A stretch of DNA of 41,266 bases from Methylobacter sp. (GCF_023227905.1 NZ_JALOCF010000043.1:1-41266); one strand, 5' to 3'; shown: positions 15,918 through 24,812, numbered from the stretch's first letter. Numbers and translations are program-made. The notes: generated by a model from the sequence alone, not told the origin.

Positions 15918-17144
15918 ATGGCGAAAAAAGCAGAGCGTAATTTAATAGTCGGACTGGATATCGGCACGTCAAAGGTTGCCGCTATTGTTGGGGAGATTAC
16001 CAGTGATGGCAATATAGAGATCATCGGTATTGGATCGACGCCATCGCGCGGTTTGAAAAAAGGGGTTGTGGTCAATCTGGAGTCAACAGTGCAATCCATC
16101 CAACGCGCTATTGAAGAAGCGGAATTAATGGCGGGATGTCAGATCCGGTCGGTTTATGCGGGTATTGCGGGCAGTCATATCAGAAGCCTTAATTCTCACG
16201 GCATCGTAGCCATAAAGGATAAGGAAGTAACCCAGTACGATATCGACAGGGTGATAGATTCCGCCCGTGCTGTGGCAATTCCTGCGGATCAGAAGATTTT
16301 ACATATTCTGCCGCAGGAGTTTGTGATCGATCTCCAGGAAGGCATCAAGGAGCCAATCGGGATGTCGGGCATTCGCTTGGAGGCCAAGGTTCATATGGTC
16401 ACCGGCAGTGTCAGTGCTTCGCAGAATATCGTCAAATGCATTCGGCGTTGCGGCTTGGAAGTTGATGATATTGTGCTGGAGCAATTGGCATCCTGCAATT
16501 CCGTACTCACGGATGATGAAAAAGAATTGGGCGTTTGCCTGATTGATATTGGCGGCGGAACTACGGATATTGCGATTTTTGTAGATGGCGCCATAAAACA
16601 CACCGCAGTGATCCCCATCGCCGGTGATCAGGTGACCAATGATATTGCTGTCGCCTTGCGTACGCCGACCCTCAATGCCGAGGATATTAAACGAAAATAT
16701 GCCTGTGCTTTAACGCAGTTGGCAAATGTGGATGAAGTTATTGAAGTGCCTAGCATCGGAGATAGAGCGCCTCGCAAGATTTCAACGCAAAACCTGGCCG
16801 AGATTATTGAGCCTCGGTATGAAGAATTAATGCTGTTGGTTCAGTCGGAACTAAGACGGAGCGGCTATGAGGAATTAATTGCCGCCGGGGTAGTGTTAAC
16901 GGGGGGGAGTTCAAAGGTTAGAGGATTGATCGATTTGGCGGAAGAAATTTTCCATATGCCGGTGCGTATGGGCGGGCCGCAAAATGTGACAGGATTGACC
17001 GAGGTGGTAAAAAACCCGATTCACTCTACAGGGGTCGGGTTATTAATGTATGGGAAAGAACATCAAGGTGTTGGTCGGAGCATTGATTCTGACGGCCCCA
17101 GCGTGTTCTCAAGAATGAAGAACTGGTTTCAGGGTAATTTTTAA
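15918..17144 (+). CDS. ftsA: Cell division protein FtsA
   Basis: Actin-like ATPase that tethers FtsZ filaments to the membrane. Seen: phosphate-1 loop IVGLDIGTSKVAAIVGEI, SHA insert region (SHIRSLNSHGIVAIKDKEVTQYDIDRV), phosphate-2 loop CLIDIGGGTTDIAIFVDG, adenosine motif VVLTGGSSKVRGLIDLAEEIF, and a C-terminal amphipathic helix (SVFSRMKNWFQGNF) that serves as the membrane anchor. The 408-residue length fits. The ribosome-binding site is weak (AGAG in the A-rich leader). ftsZ follows after 30 bp. Confidence 0.98.
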   Translation: MAKKAERNLIVGLDIGTSKVAAIVGEITSDGNIEIIGIGSTPSRGLKKGVVVNLESTVQSIQRAIEEAELMAGCQIRSVYAGIAGSHIRSLNSHGIVAIKDKEVTQYDIDRVIDSARAVAIPADQKILHILPQEFVIDLQEGIKEPIGMSGIRLEAKVHMVTGSVSASQNIVKCIRRCGLEVDDIVLEQLASCNSVLTDDEKELGVCLIDIGGGTTDIAIFVDGAIKHTAVIPIAGDQVTNDIAVALRTPTLNAEDIKRKYACALTQLANVDEVIEVPSIGDRAPRKISTQNLAEIIEPRYEELMLLVQSELRRSGYEELIAAGVVLTGGSSKVRGLIDLAEEIFHMPVRMGGPQNVTGLTEVVKNPIHSTGVGLLMYGKEHQGVGRSIDSDGPSVFSRMKNWFQGNF

Positions 17145-17174
17145 TAGATTTGTAACTAATTAAGGGCAACGGCA

Positions 17175-18350
17175 ATGGCTATGAAATATGAATTAATGGA
17201 TATGAGCAATGAACATGCTGTCATCAAAGTGATTGGTGTCGGCGGCGGTGGTGGCAATGCGGTCAGCCACATGGTGGGAAGTCTTGTGGAGGGGGTTGAG
17301 TTTATCTGTGCAAACACCGATGCGCAGGCATTAAGAAAACTAAATATTGATACGATTATTCAGTTAGGCGTCGAATTAACCAAGGGTTTGGGTGCAGGCA
17401 CCAACCCTGAAGTTGGCAGAATGGCCGCGGACGAAAACAAAGAGCGTATCAGGGAAGTTTTAGAGGGGGCCGATATGGTGTTCCTGACCGCAGGTATGGG
17501 CGGCGGCACGGGTACCGGCGCGATTCCTGTTATAGCCGAAATTGCCAGAGGCATGGGTATTTTGACGGTTGCCGTGGTGACCAAGCCGTTTGCGTTCGAA
17601 GGCAAAAAGAAGCTGGCAACTGCGGAGCAAGGTATAGCGGAGCTTGAAAAGTTCGTTGACTCCTTAATCACCATTCCAAATCAAAAATTATTGCCGGTGC
17701 TGGGTAGCGACGTGTCTTTGGTCAATGCCTTTAAAGCGGCTAACGATGTGTTGTTGGATGCTGTTCAGGGGATTACCGAGCTTATCGTCCATCCCGGCAT
17801 GATTAACGTCGACTTTGCCGATGTCAGAACGGTCATGTCCGGCATGGGCGCTGCAATTATGGGTACAGGCTCGGCAAAAGGAGAATACCGGGCTCGCGAA
17901 GCGGCTGAGAAAGCCATTGCCTGCCCATTGCTGGAAGATATTAATTTGCAAGGCGCGCGCGGTATTTTGGTTAACATTTCTGCCGCCGATATGGGCATTG
18001 CCGAGTTCGATGAAGTGGGTAATATCGTTCATGAGTTTGCTTCGGAAGATGCAGTTATAAAAATCGGCATGTCCATCAATCCTGAGTTAGGCGATGAGAT
18101 CAAAGTGACTGTTGTCGCCACAGGAATGGGATTACCGTCGCGCGTGGTTAAAATTGCGCCAAAATCAACCGCTGGATACATTAATCAAAATGCGGCAGGG
18201 GAAACAAGCTATGAAGGCTTGGATAAGCCTACGGTTATGCGCCAAGCCAAAACCGAAGGCAGAGAAACCCGTTTTGGCGCTCAACCTAAAAAAGACATGG
18301 ATCTAGATTATCTGGACATTCCGGCCTTTTTAAGACGTCAAGCCGACTAG
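17175..18350 (+). CDS. ftsZ: Cell division GTPase FtsZ
   Basis: Tubulin homologue that forms the Z-ring. Seen: IKVIGVGGGGGNAVSHMV, the tubulin signature GMGGGTGTGAIP (about 107-118), NVDFADVRTVM with the catalytic T7-loop aspartates, and a linker ending in the conserved C-terminal peptide DYLDIPAFLRRQAD, which binds FtsA and ZipA. The linker is short, giving 391 residues. AAGGGC precedes the ATG with eight-base spacing. An imperfect stem-loop follows at 18372-18392. Confidence 0.99.
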   Translation: MAMKYELMDMSNEHAVIKVIGVGGGGGNAVSHMVGSLVEGVEFICANTDAQALRKLNIDTIIQLGVELTKGLGAGTNPEVGRMAADENKERIREVLEGADMVFLTAGMGGGTGTGAIPVIAEIARGMGILTVAVVTKPFAFEGKKKLATAEQGIAELEKFVDSLITIPNQKLLPVLGSDVSLVNAFKAANDVLLDAVQGITELIVHPGMINVDFADVRTVMSGMGAAIMGTGSAKGEYRAREAAEKAIACPLLEDINLQGARGILVNISAADMGIAEFDEVGNIVHEFASEDAVIKIGMSINPELGDEIKVTVVATGMGLPSRVVKIAPKSTAGYINQNAAGETSYEGLDKPTVMRQAKTEGRETRFGAQPKKDMDLDYLDIPAFLRRQAD

Positions 18351-18371
18351 TGAGAGCACGTAACATACAAT

Positions 18372-18392
18372 CAGTCTCCATTTTGGAGGCTG
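18372..18392 (+). terminator. Stem-loop between ftsZ and lpxC
   Basis: CAGTCTCCA and TGGAGGCTG form a 9-bp stem with one T-G pair and a TTT loop. It is followed by GTTGTGGTAATATTT, not a clean T-tract, so it may attenuate rather than stop transcription into lpxC. Confidence 0.5.
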
Positions 18393-18444
18393 GTTGTGGT
18401 AATATTTGCGATTTTTGCCCTCCTTATTTGGCGTTATTGATTTT

Positions 18445-19368
18445 ATGATTAAACAGCGAACTTTAAAAAACACAATCAGGGCAACAGGTGTAGGACTGCA
18501 CACAGGCGATAAAGTCTATTTAACTTTGCGCCCGGCTGAAGCAAATACCGGGATCAGATTTCGCAGAGTCGATCTGGAAACTCCGGTGACCATTGAGGCA
18601 AAACCGGAAAATGTTGGCGAAACCATACTTTCGACAACCCTGGTTGCGGGTGATGTGAAAATATCAACCATAGAACATTTGCTTTCGGCTTTTGCCGGCT
18701 TAGGTATAGACAATGCCATTATCGATGTCAGTGCCGCGGAAGTTCCGATTATGGATGGCAGTGCCGGGCCTTTTGTATTTTTGCTCCAGTCTGCTGGGGT
18801 TGAAGAGCAGGATAGTCCGAAGCAATATATCCGTATAAAACGCAGCATAAGAGTTGAAGACGGCGATAAATGGGCTTCTTTTGAGCCATTTAAAGGATTC
18901 AAGGTTACTTTTACGATTGATTTTGAGCACCCGGCTTTTGAAGACCATGTGAAAACCGCGACCATGGATTTTTCATCGACAACGTTTGTCAAGGAAGTCA
19001 GTCGGGCCAGAACTTTCGGCTTCATGAAAGATATTGAAATGCTGCGCCAAAATAACCTGGCTTTAGGTGGAAGCCTTGATAATGCTATCGTGGTTGATGA
19101 TGATAAAGTTATCAATGAAGACGGGCTGCGTTATGCCGATGAATTCGTTAAGCATAAGATTCTTGATGCCATCGGTGATTTATATCTGTTAGGGCATAGC
19201 TTGATTGGCGAATTTACCGGTTATAAATCGGGTCATGGCTTAAACAACAGATTGCTTCGCGCTTTATTGAACGATAAGGATGCGTGGGAAATGGTTACTT
19301 TTGACGATGAAGAAAATGCCCCGATTTCTTTTATGCGTTCTGCCGAAGCACCGAGGTCTGCCGCATAA
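18445..19368 (+). CDS. lpxC: UDP-3-O-acyl-N-acetylglucosamine deacetylase
   Basis: Zinc enzyme of the first committed step of lipid A synthesis; a marker of a Gram-negative outer membrane. Seen: MIKQRTLKNTIRATGVGLHTG, STIEHLLSAFAGLGIDN (zinc His), PIMDGSAGPFVFLL, ARTFGFMKDIEMLRQ, and HKILDAIGDLYLLGHSLIGEFTGYKSGHGLNN carrying the remaining zinc and catalytic residues. The start is ATG 18445 because MIKQRTL is the conserved family start; an in-frame TTG at 18406 is rejected. It ends the dcw cluster and converges on the DciA-like gene. Confidence 0.98.
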   Translation: MIKQRTLKNTIRATGVGLHTGDKVYLTLRPAEANTGIRFRRVDLETPVTIEAKPENVGETILSTTLVAGDVKISTIEHLLSAFAGLGIDNAIIDVSAAEVPIMDGSAGPFVFLLQSAGVEEQDSPKQYIRIKRSIRVEDGDKWASFEPFKGFKVTFTIDFEHPAFEDHVKTATMDFSSTTFVKEVSRARTFGFMKDIEMLRQNNLALGGSLDNAIVVDDDKVINEDGLRYADEFVKHKILDAIGDLYLLGHSLIGEFTGYKSGHGLNNRLLRALLNDKDAWEMVTFDDEENAPISFMRSAEAPRSAA

Positions 19369-19384
19369 AACTACTGCGAGCGCC

Positions 19385-19416
19385 AAGCTCCGGATTGATT
19401 TATCTGTCCGGGGCTT
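19385..19416. terminator. Stem-loop between convergent lpxC and dciA
   Basis: AAGCTCCGGA (19385-19394) and TCCGGGGCTT (19407-19416) form a 10-bp stem with one G-T pair and a 12-base loop. It overlaps the dciA stop codon. A bidirectional terminator is likely, although T-tracts are poor. Confidence 0.45.
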
Positions 19417-19909
19417 GATGCTTCGACAGCTTTTCCAGCGTTGCACTTAGCCTCAGCAGCGCGGCTTTCAATTGCTCATCCGAAACAGTGAGACTGTGAT
19501 TATGGATGAACGCTATTTTTTCCGGCGAAGGAATATTTGCTTTTTTGCCGGGATGCATCGTTTGCAAAGCTTCATTTCCCGACTTCCGCCTACGCTCTGT
19601 AGGTAACGCCTCTGTCCTAACTTTAATCTGCATAATCGAGACCGACTCTCTGGTTACCGGAGCGATAGCTGTGAGAATCGCGCGGTTATAAAAGCGCAGT
19701 TGCGATGCCCATGCGGCCGTATCGGTATAAATCAGCAGTTTCTTGCCATTAACAACGCAATGCAGGGCGTGTTCGGCTATTGCTATTGGCAACACTTCAT
19801 GGATACGCTGCAAAACTTGTTTTTGCTGCGCAATCTGGCTGCAATAGTAAGCGATAGTGCCGTTTGGAAATGACAATGCAGCTTTAAAAGAGGTTAATTT
19901 TTTTGTCAT
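19400..19909 (-). CDS. DciA-like (DUF721) protein
   Basis: The N-terminal half (to about residue 95) resembles the DUF721/DciA family: LPIAIAEHALHCVVNGKKLLIYTDTAAWASQLRFYNRAIL is the typical KH-like region that ends in AxxLRF. DciA acts in loading the replicative helicase DnaB in bacteria that lack DnaC. A gene of this family next to lpxC is common in gammaproteobacteria. Its 169 residues are close to family length. Odd: residues about 100-114 (ALPTERRRKSGNE) fall in a sequence with the CCTAC/GTAGG hairpin and GGCGGAAGT block of the repeat family, so part of the disordered linker may be repeat-derived. The assignment is good at family level; function is inferred. Confidence 0.75.
   Translation of the reverse strand: MTKKLTSFKAALSFPNGTIAYYCSQIAQQKQVLQRIHEVLPIAIAEHALHCVVNGKKLLIYTDTAAWASQLRFYNRAILTAIAPVTRESVSIMQIKVRTEALPTERRRKSGNEALQTMHPGKKANIPSPEKIAFIHNHSLTVSDEQLKAALLRLSATLEKLSKHQAPDR
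19569..19610 (-). repeat. Possible degenerate repeat inside dciA
   Basis: On the minus strand GCGTTACCTACAGAGCGTAGG parallels GCGTTGCCTACAGGGATGTAGG at 25431-25452, including the CCTAC/GTAGG stem, and continues into GCGGAAGTCGGGAA. It is in frame in dciA. Confidence 0.45.
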
Positions 19910-20124
19910 GAGTCTTTGTCTGGCAATTAGCGGCGGAAAGTCTTTTTAGCAAGAGGTTGGTTTATTTAAAATAGTGGGATATAGTTAGGCGCTGTAGGGA
20001 ATCGGCAGCTCTAAAACATGCTCTTCCTGCTCCTGCTCAGACCCCTTATCTACGCATGTAGGTAATGAAATTCGCTAGCATCATCATATCCACAATCATC
20101 CAAAGATAAAGCTGGGGAGATAAA

Positions 20125-21954
20125 GTGAGACAAATTATTCAGGGTATTGCAGAAAGCAGCCACTATCGGGCAACGCATCTGTTGCAGATCCTAAGGCAGA
20201 TCCAGTTCCGTTATCATTATATACCGCAGGCAGCGATAGAACAGTTGTCGGACCTGCTAAACATTCCCCGGACGCAAATCGTCAGCGTCGTTGAATTCTA
20301 CAGTTTTTTTCATCTGACACCCAGAGGGCAATATGAGCTCTTGATCAGCGATTCAATAACCGATCACATGCTGGGCAAGAAAGAATTGATCGGTTACCTG
20401 GCAAAGAAACTGGATGTGGCTATTGGCGAGGTCAGGAAAGACGGCGTGGTCAGCCTGGATAACACATCATGTACCGGTATGTGCGATCAGGGTCCGGCCG
20501 GCTTGGTTAACGGCTATGCATTGACCCGGTTGGACCATGCCGGGATCGATAAAATCGCAGAGCTGGTTAATCAACAAAAGCCGCTGAACGAATGGCCGGC
20601 CGAGCTGTTTCAAGTCGATGACAATATTTACAAATCCGGTTTATTGCTGAATCAACAAATTGAGCAAGGCGCGGCACTCAGATCGGCCTTTAAACGAGGC
20701 GTCAATGAAACACTGACGGAAATTGATAAATCAGATTTGCGGGGTCGAGGCGGCGCCGGATTTAAAACTGCGATGAAATGGCGGTTTTGTTCGGAAGAGC
20801 GGCAGGCTGAGCGTTATGTCGTTTGCAATGCCGACGAAGGCGAGCCCGGCACGTTTAAGGACAGAGTGCTGTTAAATTCCTATGCCAACCAGGTTTTTGA
20901 GGGCATGACGGTATGCGCTGCGATTGTTGGAGCCACGCAAGGTTTTTTGTATTTGCGCGGCGAGTATTTGCATCTTTTAGACAAACTGCAAAGTATTTTG
21001 GACCAGCGTCGTCAAAACGGCTTACTGGGCAACAACATTCTCGGTGCCGGGCTGGATTTTGATATTGAAATCCATTTGGGTGCAGGCGCTTATATTTGCG
21101 GTGAAGAATCCGCGTTGATCGAATCATTGGAAGGCAAAGCCGGTATTCCGCGCAACCGTCCGCCTTATCCCGTCACCCACGGCTATTTGGGCAAACCGAC
21201 CGTTGTCAATAATGTCGAAACGTTCCTGGCTGCGGCCGGCATTGCGGCCAATGGCGGCGACTGGTTTGCAAGTATCGGCACCGCAAAATCAAAAGGTACA
21301 AAAATACTCAGCATCAGCGGCGATTGCGCGTATCCCGGTATCTACGAATATCCTTTCGGAGTAACAGTACAAACCATTCTTAATGATTGCGGCGCCGACG
21401 ATGTGTTGGGCGTGCAGGTCGGCGGCCCGTCCGGAACCTTTATTTCCAACCAGGAGTTTGACCGCAAGCTGGCTTTTGAAGATTTGGCCACCGGCGGATC
21501 GTTCATTATCTTTAACTCCAGCCGCAATATTCTCGACGCGGTTCATAACTTCACCCATTTTTTTGCCCACGAGAGCTGCGGATTTTGTACGCCATGCCGG
21601 GTCGGCACCTCGTTATTGAAAAAACAGGTCGATAAGATTGTCGAAGGCCATGGCGCGGCGGGCGATATTGTTGCGCTTGAAGAGTTGTGTCAGCTGGTTA
21701 AAAACTATAGCCATTGCGGGCTTGGGCAAACCGCTGCTAACCCGATATTGACAACATTGGAGCGCTATGTCGATTTGTATGAAAAGCAATTAAAAGACAT
21801 CAGTTTTGAGCCGGGGTTTGATTTGGATGGTTCACTGGAAACAGCACGGCGCATGGCTAACCGGGACGATGTCGGGGCGCACTTGGCTCAGACGGCCGCA
21901 ACCGGTTCCATACCGACCGCGACTTTTCCACCCTCTCTGGCAGGCGGAGAATGA
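20125..21954 (+). CDS. hoxF: NAD-reducing hydrogenase, diaphorase subunit HoxF
   Basis: Flavoprotein of the soluble bidirectional [NiFe]-hydrogenase (group 3d); it carries NAD+ and FMN and exchanges electrons with HoxU. The N-terminal 160 residues are NuoE-like but, as in the Ralstonia-type protein, keep only the CTGMC cysteine pair; the first pair is replaced (SDSITDHML). The NuoF part shows FMN loop RGRGGAGFKTAMKW, CNADEGEPGTFKDR, GAGAYICGEESALIESLEG, and the [4Fe-4S] motif ESCGFCTPCRVGT with a later Cys (HCG). GTG follows GGGGAG. Odd: residues 590-607, ending in GSIPTATFPPSLAGGE, are encoded by a repeat copy. The stop overlaps hoxU (ATGA). Confidence 0.95.
   Translation: MRQIIQGIAESSHYRATHLLQILRQIQFRYHYIPQAAIEQLSDLLNIPRTQIVSVVEFYSFFHLTPRGQYELLISDSITDHMLGKKELIGYLAKKLDVAIGEVRKDGVVSLDNTSCTGMCDQGPAGLVNGYALTRLDHAGIDKIAELVNQQKPLNEWPAELFQVDDNIYKSGLLLNQQIEQGAALRSAFKRGVNETLTEIDKSDLRGRGGAGFKTAMKWRFCSEERQAERYVVCNADEGEPGTFKDRVLLNSYANQVFEGMTVCAAIVGATQGFLYLRGEYLHLLDKLQSILDQRRQNGLLGNNILGAGLDFDIEIHLGAGAYICGEESALIESLEGKAGIPRNRPPYPVTHGYLGKPTVVNNVETFLAAAGIAANGGDWFASIGTAKSKGTKILSISGDCAYPGIYEYPFGVTVQTILNDCGADDVLGVQVGGPSGTFISNQEFDRKLAFEDLATGGSFIIFNSSRNILDAVHNFTHFFAHESCGFCTPCRVGTSLLKKQVDKIVEGHGAAGDIVALEELCQLVKNYSHCGLGQTAANPILTTLERYVDLYEKQLKDISFEPGFDLDGSLETARRMANRDDVGAHLAQTAATGSIPTATFPPSLAGGE
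21894..21945 (-). repeat. Two-hairpin repeat, in frame at the hoxF 3' end
   Basis: A 52-bp copy with one extra base; 40/52 identity with 29452-29502. It is read in the same frame as that copy in the GGDEF gene: GSIPTATFPPSLA here, GSLPTATLPPSLA there. The hoxU ribosome-binding region GGCGGAG overlaps and adjoins its right edge. Confidence 0.88.
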
Positions 21955-22682
21955 ACATGAGTAAAACGATTACCCTTGATGGAAAAGTTATCCCTTTCGA
22001 AGACGGCCAAACCATTATGGATGCAGCAATGGCCGCCGGCATCTATATTCCGCACTTATGCCATCAGCCGGAATTTACCCCACACGGCAGTTGCAAGCTG
22101 TGTACGGTCAAAGTCAACGGACGCAACTGTTCTGCCTGTACCTTTCCGGCAATGGAGGGACAGGATGTGCTGAGTGAAACCAAAGAGTTGATCAATGACC
22201 GGAGAAGAATCACCCAGATGCTGTTCGTCGAAGGCAATCATTTGTGCCCAGGCTGCGAAAAAACCGGCAACTGCCAATTGCAGGCTGTCGGTTATCATTT
22301 GAATATGCTCGACAACCACTTTCCGCTGTTTTACCCGGGCCGGGAAGTGGATGCCTCTCATCCTGATGTGATGATTGACCGGAACCGCTGCATTCTTTGT
22401 ACATTGTGCGTTCGCGCCAGTCAGGAAAAAGACGGTAAAAATGTGTTTGGCGTCAGTGGGCGAGGTATCGGCAAGCATTTAATCGTTAATGCTGAAAGCG
22501 GGTTGTTAAAGGATACTAATCTGGAAGCGACGGATCGGGCAGTGCACATTTGTCCTACCGGTGCGCTGTTAATTAAACGTACCGGCTATCGGGTGCCTAT
22601 CGGTCAGCGTGTTTACGATCATAAAGAAATCGATCAAGTCAGTCTGGAAACGGAAACGGAGACTCTTAAACATGGCGGATAA
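21951..22682 (+). CDS. hoxU: NAD-reducing hydrogenase, diaphorase subunit HoxU
   Basis: Small electron-relay subunit, homologous to the N-terminus of complex I NuoG, that connects HoxF to the hydrogenase HoxYH. Seen: a [2Fe-2S] domain (CHQPEF, then SCKLCTVKVNGRNCSAC), the His-liganded [4Fe-4S] motif HLCPGCEKTGNC, and further [4Fe-4S] cysteines RCILCTLCVRAS and HICPTGAL. The 243-residue length fits HoxU. The start overlaps the hoxF stop; ATG 21957 (MSKTIT) is an alternative. It overlaps the hoxY start by 11 bp, consistent with translational coupling in one operon. Confidence 0.95.
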   Translation: MNMSKTITLDGKVIPFEDGQTIMDAAMAAGIYIPHLCHQPEFTPHGSCKLCTVKVNGRNCSACTFPAMEGQDVLSETKELINDRRRITQMLFVEGNHLCPGCEKTGNCQLQAVGYHLNMLDNHFPLFYPGREVDASHPDVMIDRNRCILCTLCVRASQEKDGKNVFGVSGRGIGKHLIVNAESGLLKDTNLEATDRAVHICPTGALLIKRTGYRVPIGQRVYDHKEIDQVSLETETETLKHGG

Positions 22683-23211
22683 AATTAAAGTAGCAACAGT
22701 ATCACTGGCAGGCTGCTTCGGTTGTCACATGTCGTTTTTAGATATAGACGAGCGGCTGCTGCAATTGGTTGAAGTCGTTGAGTTCGACCGCTCGCCGCTT
22801 ACCGACATAGAACACTGCACTAACTGCGACATAGGCCTGATTGAAGGCGGCGTATGCAATTCCGAAAACGTGCACGTATTGCGGGAGTTTCGTAATAACT
22901 GCAAAGTCCTGGTTGCGGTCGGCGCCTGCGCAATTAATGGCGGACTGCCTGCCTTGCGCAACCATATCCCGGTTGAGGAATGTCTGAATGAGTCGTATAT
23001 AGACGGCATTGGCGTGGAAAATCCAAAAATTCCCAATGACATAGAATTGCCGTTGCTATTGGATAAGGTGCATCCGATTCATGAAGTCGTCAAAATAGAT
23101 TATTTTTTGCCCGGCTGCCCGCCGTCGGCGGATGTGTTCTGGAAGTTCCTGACCGATGTGATTGAAGGGCGTGATCCTTCGTTGCCTAATGAGTTGGTTC
23201 ATTACGATTAA
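22672..23211 (+). CDS. hoxY: NAD-reducing hydrogenase, small subunit HoxY
   Basis: Small subunit of the [NiFe]-hydrogenase, carrying the proximal [4Fe-4S] cluster that hands electrons from the NiFe site to HoxU. Seen: SLAGCFGCHMSFLDIDERLL at the N-terminus, EGGVCNSEN, VGACAINGGLPALRN, and FLPGCPPSADVFWKFLTD, giving the four cluster cysteines. At 179 residues it lacks a Tat signal, as expected for a cytoplasmic enzyme. ATG 22672 follows GGAGA by nine bases; a longer upstream open frame inside hoxU is rejected because it would precede the conserved start. Two perfect hairpins lie between it and hoxH. Confidence 0.95.
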   Translation: MADKIKVATVSLAGCFGCHMSFLDIDERLLQLVEVVEFDRSPLTDIEHCTNCDIGLIEGGVCNSENVHVLREFRNNCKVLVAVGACAINGGLPALRNHIPVEECLNESYIDGIGVENPKIPNDIELPLLLDKVHPIHEVVKIDYFLPGCPPSADVFWKFLTDVIEGRDPSLPNELVHYD

Positions 23212-23228
23212 GTTCCGTAGTTTCGTAG

Positions 23229-23254
23229 GTCGGATTGCGTTAGCGCAATCCGAC
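23229..23254. repeat. REP-like perfect inverted repeat
   Basis: GTCGGATTGCG and CGCAATCCGAC form a perfect 11-bp stem around TTAG, preceded by GTAG. It resembles the dispersed REP-type palindromes of many gammaproteobacterial genomes. It sits inside the hox operon, where such hairpins can affect mRNA stability. Confidence 0.7.
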
Positions 23255-23273
23255 AAACCCCTATCGATAAAAT

Positions 23274-23292
23274 GCCGGGTTGTTAGCCCGGC
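23274..23292. repeat. Second hairpin between hoxY and hoxH
   Basis: GCCGGG and CCCGGC pair perfectly around TTGTTAG. It lies 20 bp after the REP-like palindrome and 20 bp before the hoxH ATG. No T-tract follows, so it is not a terminator. Confidence 0.55.
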
Positions 23293-23312
23293 CTGCAAAT
23301 ACGAGAAGAATC

Positions 23313-24812
23313 ATGTACGAACATTTAGAAACAGCTGAAAATCGGGGCAATTTAAGACGCGTTGCCGTTGACCCGGTGTCGCGCGTTGAAGGGCACGGCA
23401 AAGTCACTTTATTACTGGATGCGGATAATAAAGTCCAGCAAGCCAGATTGCATATCGTTGAGTTTCGCGGCTTTGAGCGGTTCATTCAAGGAAGGCCGTA
23501 TTGGGAGTTGCCGGTTTTGGTGCAGCGTTTATGCGGTATCTGCCCGGTCAGTCATCATTTAGCCGCCGCCAAAGCCATAGACCAACTGGTCGGTATCGAT
23601 CCTGAAAACTTGCCCGTCTCAGCGGACAAATTAAGACGCCTGTTGCATTTTGGGCAAGTGCTGCAATCTCACGCCCTGCATTTCTTTCATCTATCCAGCC
23701 CGGATTTGCTGTTCGGCTTTGAAAGCGACATCAGCAAGCGTTCGATTGTTGCGGTATTGAGCGAATATCCCGAAATCGGCGTACAGGGCGTAAAACTGCG
23801 CAAATACGGACAGGAAGTCATCCGCATGGTGTCGGGCAAACGTATTCACGGCACCGGCGCGATTGCCGGGGGCATGAATAAATCGCTGACTAAAGCCGAA
23901 CGCGACTACCTGCTGGAAGACATCGACCAGATGATAACCTGGGCGGAAGGTTCGGTCGCGTTGATAAAAAAAGTGCATTGCTCCAACCTGCCTTATTACG
24001 ATGATTTTGCCACTATACGCACCAATTACCTGGGGTTGACCAAACCGGACGGTGCGCTGGAGCTTTATCATGGCGGCATCCGCGCCAAGAATGCGAATGG
24101 CGAAACCATTATCGATCACATCGATTATTGCAAATATAACGATTATATCCATGAAGAAGTCCGTTCATGGACGTACATGAAATTCCCTTACCTGCTGTCG
24201 CTGGGGCAAGAACAAGGCTGGTATCGGGTCGGGCCGTTGGCGCGGGTCAATAACTGCGACTATATCGACACGCCGCTGGCGGAAGCCTCTCGCGTCGAGT
24301 TTAAGGCGCACAGCGGCGAAGCCATGGTGCATAGCACGCTGGCGTTTCACTGGGCGCGCCTGATTGAAGTCTTGCATTGCGCGGAAAGCATTAAGCAGTT
24401 GCTGCATGACCCGGACATCATGGGCCACGATCTGGTGGCGCAAGGCGAAAAACGCTATGAAGGCATAGGCGTGATCGAAGCGCCGCGCGGCACTTTGTTC
24501 CATCACTATCAGGTCGATGAAAACGACATCGTCACCAAAGCCAATTTAATCGTATCGACGACCAGCAACAATATGGCGATGAACGAATCGGTACGGCAAG
24601 TGGCGGCGGAATATTTGTCCGGCCGGGAACTGACCGAGCCCTTGTTAAACAATCTTGAAGTGGCGATACGCGCTTATGATCCTTGTTTGTCCTGCGCCAC
24701 CCATGCAGTCGGCAAAATGCCGCTGCAACTTGAGTTGGTTGATGCCGAAGGCAAACTGATCGACAAGTTGGTCAAACACAGTGACGGTCAAATTGAGCGG
24801 GAAAATGCCTAA
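23313..24812 (+). CDS. hoxH: NAD-reducing hydrogenase, large catalytic subunit HoxH
   Basis: Large subunit holding the NiFe(CN)2CO active site, where H2 is split or formed. Both cysteine motifs that bind nickel and iron are present: RLCGICPVSHH near the N-terminus and DPCLSCATHAVGKMPL near the C-terminus. About two dozen residues follow the CATH histidine, the usual peptide removed by the HoxW protease after nickel insertion. The start is ATG 23313 with GAGAAG upstream; an in-frame TTG at 23280 would lie in the hairpin region and is rejected. The 499-residue length fits HoxH. The stop overlaps the hoxW start. Confidence 0.97.
   Translation: MYEHLETAENRGNLRRVAVDPVSRVEGHGKVTLLLDADNKVQQARLHIVEFRGFERFIQGRPYWELPVLVQRLCGICPVSHHLAAAKAIDQLVGIDPENLPVSADKLRRLLHFGQVLQSHALHFFHLSSPDLLFGFESDISKRSIVAVLSEYPEIGVQGVKLRKYGQEVIRMVSGKRIHGTGAIAGGMNKSLTKAERDYLLEDIDQMITWAEGSVALIKKVHCSNLPYYDDFATIRTNYLGLTKPDGALELYHGGIRAKNANGETIIDHIDYCKYNDYIHEEVRSWTYMKFPYLLSLGQEQGWYRVGPLARVNNCDYIDTPLAEASRVEFKAHSGEAMVHSTLAFHWARLIEVLHCAESIKQLLHDPDIMGHDLVAQGEKRYEGIGVIEAPRGTLFHHYQVDENDIVTKANLIVSTTSNNMAMNESVRQVAAEYLSGRELTEPLLNNLEVAIRAYDPCLSCATHAVGKMPLQLELVDAEGKLIDKLVKHSDGQIERENA

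Noticed and set aside
20000..20060. Repeat copy upstream of hoxF (GTAGGGAATC, TGCTCCTGC)
   Set aside because: Loop words are present but the stems do not pair well; possibly a decayed copy, not counted.
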